DNA of 64,000 nucleotides from an uncultured Oscillospiraceae bacterium (GCA_910579595.1 CAJTVM010000002.1:1-64000); one strand, 5' to 3'; counted from the stretch's first letter, positions 1-8,343 are shown. Notes: generated by a model from the sequence alone, not told the origin. Translations and numbers: made by a program.

Positions 1-47
1 CACCCCACTTGTTAGATAGTATACCACACTGTCTAACAAATGGGGTG
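1..47. repeat. Near-perfect 20-nt inverted repeat at window edge
   Basis: Arms 1-20 and 28-47 pair at 18 of 20 positions around a 7-nt AT-rich loop (21-27). It lies 30 bp past the stop of the minus-strand gene at 77-622. There is no T-run on either side, so it does not look like a typical intrinsic terminator. It could be an operator of a TetR-like repressor, a recombination site or one end of an element that continues left of the window. Confidence 0.75.
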
Positions 48-76
48 CAGTTCAGATTCCCTCCGGGGCGTTCTCT

Positions 77-622
77 TTAGCGGATCAGGGAGCGGAAGCA
101 ACGCTCCGGGACTGTGGGCCGAAGCAAGTCCCACAGGCGCACTTTTGGGTCGCCGCACATGGACGGGAAAGGGGATAAGGCCTCCCATGCCTGTGCCGTC
201 CCATATTGGAAAGTGGACCAGGTTTCATTCAGAACGGCGCCGTTTGCCATTGCGGTGATGTAGAGGTTTTGGAGCAGGAAGTCAAAACCGTCCCGATATT
301 CTTTGGGGGACAGGCCGCAGACCTGCTTTAGAAAGGCGGTTTCAGCAGTTGAGCCGTTGTCCAGCAGGGAAAGAATACGTTCCGCCGGTGAAGTAAGCGA
401 CTTTCGCGGCTTCGCCGCTTTCAGCAGATAGTAGGCTTCGGGGGACAGGTAGGTTGTCCGCTTACGGAACGCCTTGGAGTAGAACAGCTTATGCTGGTCA
501 ATCAGCTCGGTTACATCCTGCCAGGTGCAGCCCACGTCTTCTAAGGCGGGGAGGTCGGGATTTCGATTGCACAGTAAAATTCCATTGATCTCCAAGTAGC
601 TTTGTAGCGGATTCATGCGCAT
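77..622 (-). CDS. Hypothetical protein, possibly AlkZ-related
   Basis: This 181-residue protein starts at an ATG directly after the stop codon of the upstream MBL-fold gene, so the two are probably one operon. It has no signal peptide or membrane segment. A basic central part (RKRTTYLSPEAYYLLKAAK) and the C-terminal half (EYRDGFDFLLQNLYITA, then FQYGTAQAWEAL) remind me of small clostridial proteins annotated as AlkZ-related, which have a winged-helix fold. That resemblance is from memory and weak. No catalytic residues can be assigned and I would treat it as uncharacterised. The gene is reading-frame intact and of normal composition for the region. Confidence 0.7.
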   Translation of the reverse strand: MRMNPLQSYLEINGILLCNRNPDLPALEDVGCTWQDVTELIDQHKLFYSKAFRKRTTYLSPEAYYLLKAAKPRKSLTSPAERILSLLDNGSTAETAFLKQVCGLSPKEYRDGFDFLLQNLYITAMANGAVLNETWSTFQYGTAQAWEALSPFPSMCGDPKVRLWDLLRPTVPERCFRSLIR

Positions 623-2215
623 TTACCGATCCCACTTCTCGATGAGGGCCAGGATCTGCTTCTCGAACTTGGCCAGATCCTTGTTGGCGCCGCCCTTGTT
701 GTGGGCGATGGCGTCCATAAGCAGCTGGCCCGCGTCCTCCAGACGGCGGTAGGCCGGGGAGACGGGGGGCAGGACCGGCTTGGGCAGCAGCTCCACGCCG
801 GGGGCGATCATGCGGTTTTCCAGCAGGTCGTAGACCTCCTCGTAGTTGGGGGCGTGGGCGGCAAAGCCCAGCTCCTTGAGGGTTTGGGTGTAGTTCTCCG
901 CGGCCCGGGCCTCGCCATGGACCACAAAGACCTGCTTGGGCTTGGGGGTGAAGGCGTTGATCCAGCGGATCAGCCCGTCCCGGTCGGCGTGGGAGCTAAG
1001 GCCGTGGAAGCGGATGATCTGCGCCCGAACCGCCACGTCCTCGCCAAACAGCTTGACGTGCTGGGCGCCGTCCAGAATCCGGCGGCCCAGGGAGCCGTCC
1101 GCCTGGTAGCCCACAAACAGGACGGTACACTCGGGCCGCCACAGGTTGTGCTTCAGGTGGTGGCGGATGCGGCCCGCGTCGCACATACCGGAGGCGGAGA
1201 TGATCACCTTCGGGGTGGGATCGATGTTCAGGGTACGGGACTCCTCGCTGCTCTCGGTGATGTTCAGTCCCGGGAAGCGGAACAGCGCGCCGCCCCGCAG
1301 GTGCTCGATGGCGTCCTCGTCCAGGTAGCCCGTGAGATCGCCGGAGAAGATCTCCGTAGCCGCCCCCGCCAGGGGGGAGTCCACATACACCTGGAAGTCG
1401 GGATTGCACTTCACCAGCCGCTCCTCCTTAATATGGCGGATGAAGTACAGCAGCTCCTGGGTGCGGCCCACGGCGAAGGAGGGGATCACCAGGTTGCCCC
1501 CCCGGGACAGGGTGTCCTCAATGACCTGGGCCAGCTCGCCGGAGTAGTTGGGTTTTTCCTTCACGTTGTGCAGCCGGTCGCCGTAGGTGCTCTCTGTGAC
1601 CACATAGTCCGCCTCAGAGATGTACTGGGGGGCGCGGATGATGGGTGTCTTTTGGTTGCCCAGGTCGCCGGAAAAGACGATCTTCCGGGTTTCCCCCTCC
1701 TCGGTGAGCCACAGCTCCACGCAGGCGGAACCCAGCAGATGGCCCGCGTCGATGAACCGGGCCCGGATGCCGTCGGAAATCTCTATCTCCTGCCCGTACT
1801 CCACGGAGACGATGTGACGCAGGGCCTTTTCCACATCGACAATGGTATACAGCGGCTCCACCGGCTCCCGGCCGGCCCGCTGGCCCTTCTGGTTTTCCCA
1901 GGCGGCGTCGCTCTCCTGGATGTGGGCGGAATCCCGCAGCATGATGGACAGCAGATCCGCCGTCAGCCGGGTGCAGTAGATGTTGCCCCGGAAGCCCTGC
2001 TTCACCAGCAGGGGGATGCGCCCGGAGTGGTCGATGTGGGCATGGGTGACCACCATGTCGTCGATGTAGGACGGGGAAAAGTCCAGCTCGCTGTTATCCC
2101 GTTCGTCCCGGCCCTGCTGGAGGCCGCAGTCCACCAGCAGCTTGTGCCCGTTGGCCTCCACGCAGTGGCAGCTGCCGGTGACCGCCTTGGCCGCGCCGAA
2201 AAATGTCAGTTTCAT
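623..2215 (-). CDS. MBL-fold beta-CASP RNA-processing exonuclease-like protein
   Basis: The 530-residue protein has the metallo-beta-lactamase signature THAHIDHSGRIP (HxHxDH metal site) near residue 60, then HLLGSACVEL and SGDLG. The beta-CASP insert carries VDSPLA and SASGMCDAGRIRHHLKH, and the C-terminal half has HGLSSHADRDGL and VVHGE. This is the order found in the CPSF-73/Ysh1-like nucleases of bacteria. It probably acts on RNA in the cytoplasm using two zinc ions. The ATG at 2215 is preceded by a good GGAGGTG ribosome-binding site. It is transcribed divergently from the phosphorelay operon and is followed without a gap by the small gene at 77-622. The exact substrate cannot be told from sequence. 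Confidence 0.9.
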   Translation of the reverse strand: MKLTFFGAAKAVTGSCHCVEANGHKLLVDCGLQQGRDERDNSELDFSPSYIDDMVVTHAHIDHSGRIPLLVKQGFRGNIYCTRLTADLLSIMLRDSAHIQESDAAWENQKGQRAGREPVEPLYTIVDVEKALRHIVSVEYGQEIEISDGIRARFIDAGHLLGSACVELWLTEEGETRKIVFSGDLGNQKTPIIRAPQYISEADYVVTESTYGDRLHNVKEKPNYSGELAQVIEDTLSRGGNLVIPSFAVGRTQELLYFIRHIKEERLVKCNPDFQVYVDSPLAGAATEIFSGDLTGYLDEDAIEHLRGGALFRFPGLNITESSEESRTLNIDPTPKVIISASGMCDAGRIRHHLKHNLWRPECTVLFVGYQADGSLGRRILDGAQHVKLFGEDVAVRAQIIRFHGLSSHADRDGLIRWINAFTPKPKQVFVVHGEARAAENYTQTLKELGFAAHAPNYEEVYDLLENRMIAPGVELLPKPVLPPVSPAYRRLEDAGQLLMDAIAHNKGGANKDLAKFEKQILALIEKWDR

Positions 2216-2266
2216 CTAAAAGCACCTCCGCTTGTCTCTGTGGCATTGTACAGTTTACCTAACCGC

Positions 2267-2295
2267 ATTGTATACCAAACGGCGGAAAAAGTAAA
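2267..2295 (-). promoter_or_regulatory. Sigma-A-type promoter for the MBL-fold gene
   Basis: Reading the minus strand, a -35 TTTACT (2295-2290) is followed after 17 nt by a -10 TACAAT (2272-2267). This lies about 52 bp upstream of the MBL gene start, in the 264-bp divergent region. Confidence 0.45.
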
Positions 2296-2360
2296 GATGT
2301 TCCGAAAACATTTTGCCGGTTGTTTTTCTTTGAAACCGGAGAGGCGGCGGAAGAAAATTT

Positions 2361-2392
2361 TCTTGTGTTTTCGTCTCCTGCTGTGGTATAAT
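2361..2392 (+). promoter_or_regulatory. Extended -10 promoter of phosphorelay operon
   Basis: A perfect TATAAT (2387-2392) is preceded by TGG, giving an extended -10 element, and by TTGTGT (2363-2368) with an 18-nt spacer. The first start codon of the operon is about 88 bp downstream. The pattern TCTTGTG...CTGTGGTATAAT is nearly repeated at the flagellar promoter at 7636-7666. Confidence 0.65.
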
Positions 2393-2479
2393 TTTATAAG
2401 GTGCACGACTATACCCTTTGTTCGATTAAGCCGTGCCGAGGATACTCTATTAAGGGGGATGGTTACCTTGGAGAGAATC

Positions 2480-4582
2480 ATGGACAAACAGAAAATCCTC
2501 ATTGTGGACGACTCGGAGATGAACCGCTCTATCCTGGCGGATATGCTGGGGGACGAGTACGAGATCTTGGAGGCGGAAAACGGCAATGAGGGCGTTGCCA
2601 TGCTACAGAAGCACAGCGGGGAGATCTCGCTGGTACTGCTGGATATTGTTATGCCTGAGCTGGACGGCTTCGGCGTGCTGGACATGATGAACAAGAACCG
2701 GTGGATTGAGGACGTGCCGGTAATTATGATCTCGGCGGAGAGCGGTTCCGCCCATGTGGAGCGGGCCTTCGATCGGGGTGTCACCGACTTCATCAGCCGG
2801 CCCTTCGACGCCCTGATCGTCCACCGCCGGGTTGTGAACACCATCCTGCTGTACGCCAAGCAGAAAAAGCTGGTGTCCCTGGTGGCCGACCAGATTTACG
2901 AGAAGGAACACCGCAGCAGCCTGATGATCGACATACTCAGCCACATCGTGGAGTTCCGCAACGGCGAGAGCGGTATGCACGTGCGGCACGTCCATACATT
3001 GACGGAGACCATGCTGACGGCCCTGATTCAGAAAACGGACAAGTACCGCCTGAACCAGACGGATATCTCCATCATCAGCACCGCTTCCGCCCTCCACGAC
3101 ATCGGCAAGATTGCCATCCCGGAGGAGATCCTCAACAAACCGGGGCGCTTCACCGATGAGGAATTTGCCATTATGAAAACCCACTCCATGGAGGGGGCAA
3201 AGATGCTGGAGGCATTGCCCTTCTACCAAAACGAGCCGCTGGTGAAGGCCGCCTACCAGATCTGCCGCTGGCACCACGAGCGATGGGACGGGCGGGGCTA
3301 CCCCGATGGGCTGAAGGGGGACGAGATCCCCATCTCCGCCCAGATGGTGGCGCTGGCTGATGTGTACGATGCCCTCACCTCCGAGCGGGTGTATAAGCCC
3401 GCATTCTCCCACGAGAAGGCCATTGAGATGATTCTGAACGGGGAGTGCGGCACCTTTAATCCCCTGGTGATGGACTGCCTGCGGGACTGCGCGGACGAGA
3501 TCCTGGAGGAGCTGAGCGGGGACAACACCCTGCGGCAGAACCAGCGGGAGATGCAGAACGTGGCCCGGGAGCTGCACAAGTACGAGGAGCTTACCGCCTC
3601 CGAGCGAACTCTGGAGCTGCTGGAGCACGAGCGGATGAAATACAGTTTCTTCGCCGCCATGACGGAGGAGATCCAGTTTGAGTTCAATGTTCAGCCGCCC
3701 ATGGCCACCCTATCCGCCTGGGGGGCGGAAAAGCTGGGGGTGCCGGAGATCATCATGGATCCCGCCCAGAACGAAAAGGTCCTGGAGCTGCTGGGGGAGG
3801 ACAACTGGCAGGGGCTGGCCGACGCCCTCCACGCAACCAACCCCAGCCACCCGGTGATCACCTACGACTGCATGATCCGCTATAAGGACGGGCCCCGGTG
3901 GGCGCGGATTATGGCCCGGGCCACCTGGTCCTCCGATGAGCCGCCCCGGTACACCGGCGCCATCGGCAAGGCCATTGACATCCACGATTCCCGCATGAAG
4001 CTGGACAGCCTGGAGCGGATGGCCACCCACGACGCCATGACCGGCCTGCTCAACCACGCCACCGCAAAAAAGAGGGTGCAGGAGCGGCTGCGGGACAGGC
4101 CGGACGGCAAGTACGCCCTGATCATCTTCGATTTGGACCACTTCAAGCAGGCCAACGACACCTACGGGCATATGTTCGGCGACAGGGTGCTGATCCATGT
4201 GGCCGACAAGCTGCGCCAGAGCATCCGGGACGGCGACATCGCCGCCCGGGCGGGCGGGGACGAATTCCTGATTTTCCTGGAGTGCAAGATGGAGATCGAG
4301 CCGGCGGTGCAGCGTATCTACTCCGCCCTCACCGGGAAGTTTGAAAATTTCCCCATCTCGGTAAGCATGGGGGTGGCCACCATTGACAAGGTGGGCGCCG
4401 ATTACGATGTCCTGTTCCAGGCCGCCGACAAGGCGCTGTACACCGTCAAACGGTCCGGACGGGGCTACTTCCGCTTCTACGACGACTCTATGGTGCGCAC
4501 CCTGTCCGCCATTTCCCCCATTGATGGCGGAGATGGAACGGAAAATAAGACGCAAAGCAACAAAGGAGAGTGCTTGAAATGA
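2480..4582 (+). CDS. Response regulator with HD-GYP, PAS-like and GGDEF domains
   Basis: The 700-residue protein starts with a receiver domain (acidic D10/D11, phosphoacceptor D55, S85). The usual lysine is replaced by arginine (R107 in ISRPF). An HD-GYP phosphodiesterase domain follows, with HDIGK and HHERWDGRGYP, then a PAS-like stretch, then a GGDEF diguanylate cyclase with intact AGGDEF and an inhibitory RDGD five residues before it. It therefore could both make and break cyclic di-GMP. I chose the ATG at 2480 because GGAGAG (2470-2475) precedes it; an in-frame ATG at 2459 has its AAGGGGG too close. The stop overlaps the start of the Hpt gene, so the partner kinase is encoded in the same operon. 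Confidence 0.92.
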   Translation: MDKQKILIVDDSEMNRSILADMLGDEYEILEAENGNEGVAMLQKHSGEISLVLLDIVMPELDGFGVLDMMNKNRWIEDVPVIMISAESGSAHVERAFDRGVTDFISRPFDALIVHRRVVNTILLYAKQKKLVSLVADQIYEKEHRSSLMIDILSHIVEFRNGESGMHVRHVHTLTETMLTALIQKTDKYRLNQTDISIISTASALHDIGKIAIPEEILNKPGRFTDEEFAIMKTHSMEGAKMLEALPFYQNEPLVKAAYQICRWHHERWDGRGYPDGLKGDEIPISAQMVALADVYDALTSERVYKPAFSHEKAIEMILNGECGTFNPLVMDCLRDCADEILEELSGDNTLRQNQREMQNVARELHKYEELTASERTLELLEHERMKYSFFAAMTEEIQFEFNVQPPMATLSAWGAEKLGVPEIIMDPAQNEKVLELLGEDNWQGLADALHATNPSHPVITYDCMIRYKDGPRWARIMARATWSSDEPPRYTGAIGKAIDIHDSRMKLDSLERMATHDAMTGLLNHATAKKRVQERLRDRPDGKYALIIFDLDHFKQANDTYGHMFGDRVLIHVADKLRQSIRDGDIAARAGGDEFLIFLECKMEIEPAVQRIYSALTGKFENFPISVSMGVATIDKVGADYDVLFQAADKALYTVKRSGRGYFRFYDDSMVRTLSAISPIDGGDGTENKTQSNKGECLK

Positions 4583-4941
4583 CGCTGAAAGAGTGCTATG
4601 CCGCCATGGGCGGGGATTATGACGAGGCCATGGGCCGCCTGCGCAGCGAGAAGCTGGTGCAGAAGTTTGTGCTGAAATTCCTCAGCGACCAGAGCTACGA
4701 TCTGCTGTGCGCCTCGATGGAGGCAAAGAACTACGAGGACGCGTTTCGCGCGGCCCATACCATCAAGGGCGTATGCCAGAACCTGAGCTTCACCACTCTG
4801 GGCAAGTCCAGCAGCGCGCTGAGCGAGGCGCTGCGGGGCGGCTATACCCCTGAGGCGGACGGGCTTGCCGAGCAGGTAGGGCGGGAGTACCAGCAGACAG
4901 TTGCCGCCATACGGGCATTTCAGGAGGCGGCCGGGGAATGA
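4579..4941 (+). CDS. Stand-alone Hpt phosphotransfer protein
   Basis: This 120-residue protein is a single histidine phosphotransfer domain. The motif AAHTIKGVCQNLSF places the phosphorylated histidine at H60, in the helix-bundle context HxxKGxxxNL of the family. It should shuttle phosphate between the receiver domains of the hybrid kinase at 4938-7526 and the response regulator at 2480-4582. It overlaps both neighbours by four bases (ATGA junctions), which implies translational coupling. AAAGGAGAG lies 8 nt before the ATG; an in-frame GTG at 4570 is embedded in that ribosome-binding site and is less likely. Confidence 0.9.
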   Translation: MTLKECYAAMGGDYDEAMGRLRSEKLVQKFVLKFLSDQSYDLLCASMEAKNYEDAFRAAHTIKGVCQNLSFTTLGKSSSALSEALRGGYTPEADGLAEQVGREYQQTVAAIRAFQEAAGE

Positions 4942-7526
4942 AGGACAAGACAACCCGGTTCCTGACGGGAAGCCTGATCGGGGTGGTGGTGTTGTGCGTG
5001 TGTGTCTTTACCTTCTTCTCCGTACGCATGAGCTTTCAGAGCTCCTATACCATCAATGAAGTGGGCACGCTGTATATGTCCCGCATGAGTCAGCAGACGT
5101 CCAACCACTTTGAGAGCATCATCAGCCTCCAGCTGGATCAGCTGCGCTCCCTGGCCGACACCATTCCCTCCGCCGAGGTCCACCAGGATCAGGAGCTTCA
5201 GGAGGATCTGATTCTCCAGGCCAAGGCCCGGGATTTCACTTACCTGGGGTTTTGCCGGGCGGACGGTAGGGTGGATATGATCTTCGGCGGCCAGGTGACG
5301 GTTACTGATCCCCAGCCTTTTATGGAGTCCCTGATGTCGGATCGGCAGAAGGTGGCCATAGGTGTGAATGAACAGGGGGAAAAGGTAATGCTCCTGGGGA
5401 TGCCCTCCCCTTTCCCGACCGGCGGGGAGCATGACTGTGTGGCGCTGGTGGCCGGACTGCCCGTATCCTATATCAGCGATAACCTCGCTTTGGAGGAAAA
5501 CAGTGAACAGGCCTATTCCTACATCATCCGAAAGGACGGCACCTATGTGATCCGCAGCGCCGACGCCTACCGAGACAGCTACTTCGAGCGGGTGCGGGTG
5601 ATGTATCAGGACGTAAACGGCTTGACGCCGGACGAGTACATCCAGGCGCTGTCCCAGGCTATGGATCAGGGGGCGAACTATTCCAACGAGTTCACTATGG
5701 AAGGGGAGCGCTACCATCTGTTCTGCACCTACCTGCCCTATTCGGAATGGTATCTGATCACCTTTATGCCCTACGGTGTCATGGACGGTACCATCAAGAG
5801 CTTTACCCAGGAGTGGACGAGCCTGACTATGATAAGCGCCGTGATAATCCTCGCGGCCCTGCTGCTGGTGTTTTTCAAATACTTCAAGCTCACGCGCGCC
5901 CAGCTTCGGGAGGTGGAGAAGGCCCGGCAGACGGCGGAGGCTTCCCGCCGGGAGGCCGTCCACGCCCAGAAGGAGGCGGAGCACGCCAACCAGGCCAAGA
6001 GCGAATTCCTCTCCAACATGAGCCATGACATCCGGACGCCCATGAACGCCATTGTGGGCATGACTGCCATTGCCACTGCCAACCTTGACGATGTCCAGCA
6101 GGTGCAGAACTGTTTGCGGAAGATCACCCTGTCCAGCAAGCATCTGCTGGGGCTGATCAACGACGTGCTGGATATGTCCAAGATCGAGAGCGGGAAAATG
6201 ACGCTCAACATGGATCAGGTTTCCCTGCGGGAAGTGATGGACGGCATCGTGTCCATCTGCCAGCCCCAGATCAGGGCCAAGCGCCAGCAGTTTGACGTGT
6301 TTATCCACGACATTTCCACGGAGAACGTGCTGTGCGACAGCGTGCGGCTGAACCAGGTGCTGCTCAACCTGCTGTCCAACGCCATCAAGTTTACCCCCGA
6401 GGGCGGGGAGATCCACATAGCCCTGTACGAGGAGGATTCCCCCAAGGGCGATGACCATGTGCGCATCCATATCCAGGTGAAGGACACCGGCATCGGAATG
6501 TCCGAGGAATTCCAGGAGCATATCTTCGACTCCTTCTCCAGGGAGGACAGCCAGCGTGTCCACCGTACCGAGGGCACCGGCTTGGGCATGGCCATTACCA
6601 AGTTTATTGTGGTGGACGCCATGGGCGGCACCATTGATGTGGACAGCCATCAGGGCACAGGGACGGAATTCCTCGTCACGCTGGACCTTGAAAAGGCCGA
6701 GGTGACGGAGGAGGACATGATCCTTCCCAACTGGAATATGCTGGTGGTGGATGACGACAGGCAGCTGTGCGAGTCCACGGTGTCGGCGCTGAACTCCATC
6801 GGCATTAACGCCGATTGGGCGCTGGATGGCGAGAGCGCCCTGGGCATGGTGTCCCGCCGGCACGAGCAGGCGAACGCCTACCATATTATCCTGCTGGACT
6901 GGAAGCTCCCCGGCATGGACGGCATTGCCACCGCACGGCGCATCCGGGAGGAGCTGGAGGAGGACGTGCCGATCCTGCTGATTTCCGCCTACGACTGGGG
7001 GGAGATCGAGCACGAGGCCAAGGAGGCCGGGATCAACGGCTTTATCTCCAAGCCTCTGTTCAAGTCAACCCTGTTCAATTCCCTGCGGAAGTTTGCCGAC
7101 ATCCCCGAGGAGGAGAAGAAGCCCGTCGAGCTGCAAATCCGGGATCTCACCGGCCGGCGCATCCTGCTGGCGGAGGACAACGAGCTGAACTGGGAGGTCG
7201 CCTCCGAGCTGCTGGGTGAAGAGGGATTGAAGCTGGAATGGGCGGAAAACGGCCAGATCTGCGTGGAAATGTTCCAGAAATCCCCGGTGGGGTATTATGA
7301 TGCCATCCTGATGGACGTGCGGATGCCTGTCATGGGAGGGTACGAGGCCACCCGTTTGATCCGCGCATTGGAGCGGGAGGACAGCGCCCTGCCTATCATT
7401 GCCATGACCGCCGATGCGTTTGCCGAGGACGTGAAGCGCAGCATGGACTGCGGCATGAACGCCCATGTGGCCAAGCCCATCGATGTGCGGGAGGTTACAC
7501 GGATACTGGATAAATTTGTAAAATAA
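4938..7526 (+). CDS. Hybrid sensor histidine kinase with two receiver domains
   Basis: The 862-residue protein has a membrane segment near residues 7-29, an extracytoplasmic sensor of about 260 residues (Cache-like by size and layout), a second membrane segment near 295-318, and a coiled linker. The kinase core has the phosphoryl-accepting H363 in FLSNMSHDIRTPMNAIVG and ATP-binding motifs LLNLLSNAIKF, VKDTGIGM and GTGLGMAI. Two receiver domains follow, with phosphoacceptors D654 (ILLDWKLPGMDG) and D793 (ILMDVRMPVMGG), both with the conserved KP lysine. It starts on an ATGA overlap with the Hpt gene. The signal is unknown; the expected output is phosphate transfer through Hpt to the c-di-GMP regulator. 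Confidence 0.93.
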   Translation: MKDKTTRFLTGSLIGVVVLCVCVFTFFSVRMSFQSSYTINEVGTLYMSRMSQQTSNHFESIISLQLDQLRSLADTIPSAEVHQDQELQEDLILQAKARDFTYLGFCRADGRVDMIFGGQVTVTDPQPFMESLMSDRQKVAIGVNEQGEKVMLLGMPSPFPTGGEHDCVALVAGLPVSYISDNLALEENSEQAYSYIIRKDGTYVIRSADAYRDSYFERVRVMYQDVNGLTPDEYIQALSQAMDQGANYSNEFTMEGERYHLFCTYLPYSEWYLITFMPYGVMDGTIKSFTQEWTSLTMISAVIILAALLLVFFKYFKLTRAQLREVEKARQTAEASRREAVHAQKEAEHANQAKSEFLSNMSHDIRTPMNAIVGMTAIATANLDDVQQVQNCLRKITLSSKHLLGLINDVLDMSKIESGKMTLNMDQVSLREVMDGIVSICQPQIRAKRQQFDVFIHDISTENVLCDSVRLNQVLLNLLSNAIKFTPEGGEIHIALYEEDSPKGDDHVRIHIQVKDTGIGMSEEFQEHIFDSFSREDSQRVHRTEGTGLGMAITKFIVVDAMGGTIDVDSHQGTGTEFLVTLDLEKAEVTEEDMILPNWNMLVVDDDRQLCESTVSALNSIGINADWALDGESALGMVSRRHEQANAYHIILLDWKLPGMDGIATARRIREELEEDVPILLISAYDWGEIEHEAKEAGINGFISKPLFKSTLFNSLRKFADIPEEEKKPVELQIRDLTGRRILLAEDNELNWEVASELLGEEGLKLEWAENGQICVEMFQKSPVGYYDAILMDVRMPVMGGYEATRLIRALEREDSALPIIAMTADAFAEDVKRSMDCGMNAHVAKPIDVREVTRILDKFVK

Positions 7527-7530
7527 GTTG

Positions 7531-7561
7531 AAAGGGACGGGCCGCTGGCCCGTCCCTTTTT
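7531..7561 (+). terminator. Intrinsic terminator after phosphorelay operon
   Basis: A 12-bp stem (7531-7542 with 7548-7559) with a 5-nt loop is followed by a run of T. It begins 4 bp after the kinase stop codon and separates the phosphorelay operon from the flagellar leader. Confidence 0.9.
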
Positions 7562-7635
7562 GCTGAAGAGATAAACCGCCATGAGACCCGCATCTAAAAT
7601 TTGTGCACTCTGAACAAAAAAAGCCGGCAAAAAAC

Positions 7636-7666
7636 TCTTGTGCAGAAAAGGACTCTGTGGTAAAAT
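7636..7666 (+). promoter_or_regulatory. Extended -10 promoter upstream of flagellar cluster
   Basis: TTGTGC (7638-7643), a 17-nt spacer and TAAAAT (7661-7666) preceded by TGG form an extended -10 sigma-A promoter. It would give a leader of about 230 nt before flgB. The layout TCTTGTG...CTGTGGTAAAAT matches the promoter at 2361-2392 except for one base of spacing and one base of the -10. Confidence 0.6.
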
Positions 7667-7731
7667 ATGAATCTACAGAAGTTTACACGCCGGCAAGCAG
7701 CCCGAGGATGTGGATATTTCTGGAAAAGATT

Positions 7732-7767
7732 CCCTCCCAAAGCCAAGTGCCCCAGGCTTGTGGAGGG
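7732..7767 (+). other. Hairpin in the flagellar leader (379-bp gene-free stretch 7527-7905)
   Basis: Arms 7732-7744 and 7755-7767 form 6 bp, a 2x2 internal loop and 5 bp around a 10-nt loop. A broken T-rich tail (TTTATTCTGTTTT) follows, so it could be an attenuator. It sits between the two promoter candidates of the leader. The rest of the 7562-7905 stretch holds only those promoters and AT-rich sequence; I see no conserved riboswitch core in it. Confidence 0.5.
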
Positions 7768-7827
7768 TTTATTCTGTTTTGCGGGCCCAGTTCCAGAAAA
7801 TTTTTCGAACTATCCATTTTTTGGTGG

Positions 7828-7856
7828 TTGCTTTTTGGACGCATATGCTTTATTAT
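7828..7856 (+). promoter_or_regulatory. flgB: Second promoter candidate close to flgB
   Basis: TTGCTT (7828-7833), a 17-nt spacer and TATTAT (7851-7856) lie 50 bp before flgB. It would bypass the leader hairpin. No clear sigma-D (TAAA...GCCGATAA) or sigma-54 (GG...GC) site is visible here. Confidence 0.45.
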
Positions 7857-7905
7857 ATTAGAACATAGTGTGCAGGAGTTTGTTCTGTGGGACAGGAGGA
7901 TAAAA

Positions 7906-8343
7906 ATGGACTTTCTAACCAGTAATTCCCAGCTTCTGCTGGAAAAATCTATGGGGTTCCTGTGGACGAAGCAGGCGGCGCTGCTGGATAATATTGCCAA
8001 TGCTGAGACCCCGAATTATAAGGCAAAGGTAGTTACCTTTGAGGACAGCCTGCGCGCCCAGCTGGAGCAGAAGCTCACGCAGGGCCGTTTTGTTGCGTCC
8101 GGGCAGGAGGGCGAGGAAGTCCCCACCGCCGCCCGCACCGCGGAGAAGTCCATCCGCGAGACCATTCAGGATGCGGAGCCGGTGGTATTCGAGGCTCAGG
8201 AACAGACCCGCATGGATGACAACGGCGTGAACACCACCGACCAGATGGTGGAGCTGGTACGCAACGCCTACCAGCAGCAGTATGTCTACCAGGCCATCAA
8301 CAAGCACTACTCCCTGCTGAGAATGGCGGTGCGGGGCCAGTAA
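7906..8343 (+). CDS. flgB: Flagellar proximal rod protein FlgB
   Basis: At 145 residues this is the normal length for FlgB, a subunit of the proximal rod that joins the MS ring to the hook. The family motif for axial proteins appears near the N-terminus as LLDNIANAETPNYKAK, and the C-terminal helix has DQMVELVRNAYQQQYVYQAINKHYSLL-type heptads. The ATG at 7906 follows AGGAGGA with five bases between; the frame is open further upstream but without a comparable site. It is the first gene of a flagellar cluster of about 27 kb. An unusually long structured spacer of 177 bp separates it from flgC. Confidence 0.95.
   Translation: MDFLTSNSQLLLEKSMGFLWTKQAALLDNIANAETPNYKAKVVTFEDSLRAQLEQKLTQGRFVASGQEGEEVPTAARTAEKSIRETIQDAEPVVFEAQEQTRMDDNGVNTTDQMVELVRNAYQQQYVYQAINKHYSLLRMAVRGQ

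Noticed and set aside
701..2458. A plus-strand open frame that runs for about 586 codons into the response regulator gene
   Set aside because: It is antisense to the MBL-fold gene, has no ribosome-binding site, and its product has no domain. The regulator starts properly at 2480.
4920..7013. A 697-codon minus-strand open frame under the hybrid kinase
   Set aside because: Long antisense frames are frequent here because of high third-position G+C. It is His/Gly/Gln-rich like all such shadows and has no recognisable domain.
7681..7770. A c-di-GMP (GEMM) riboswitch in the flagellar leader
   Set aside because: There is a CACGC near 7686 and a later AAAGCC, but the conserved spacing and the tetraloop-receptor parts of the GEMM core are not there.
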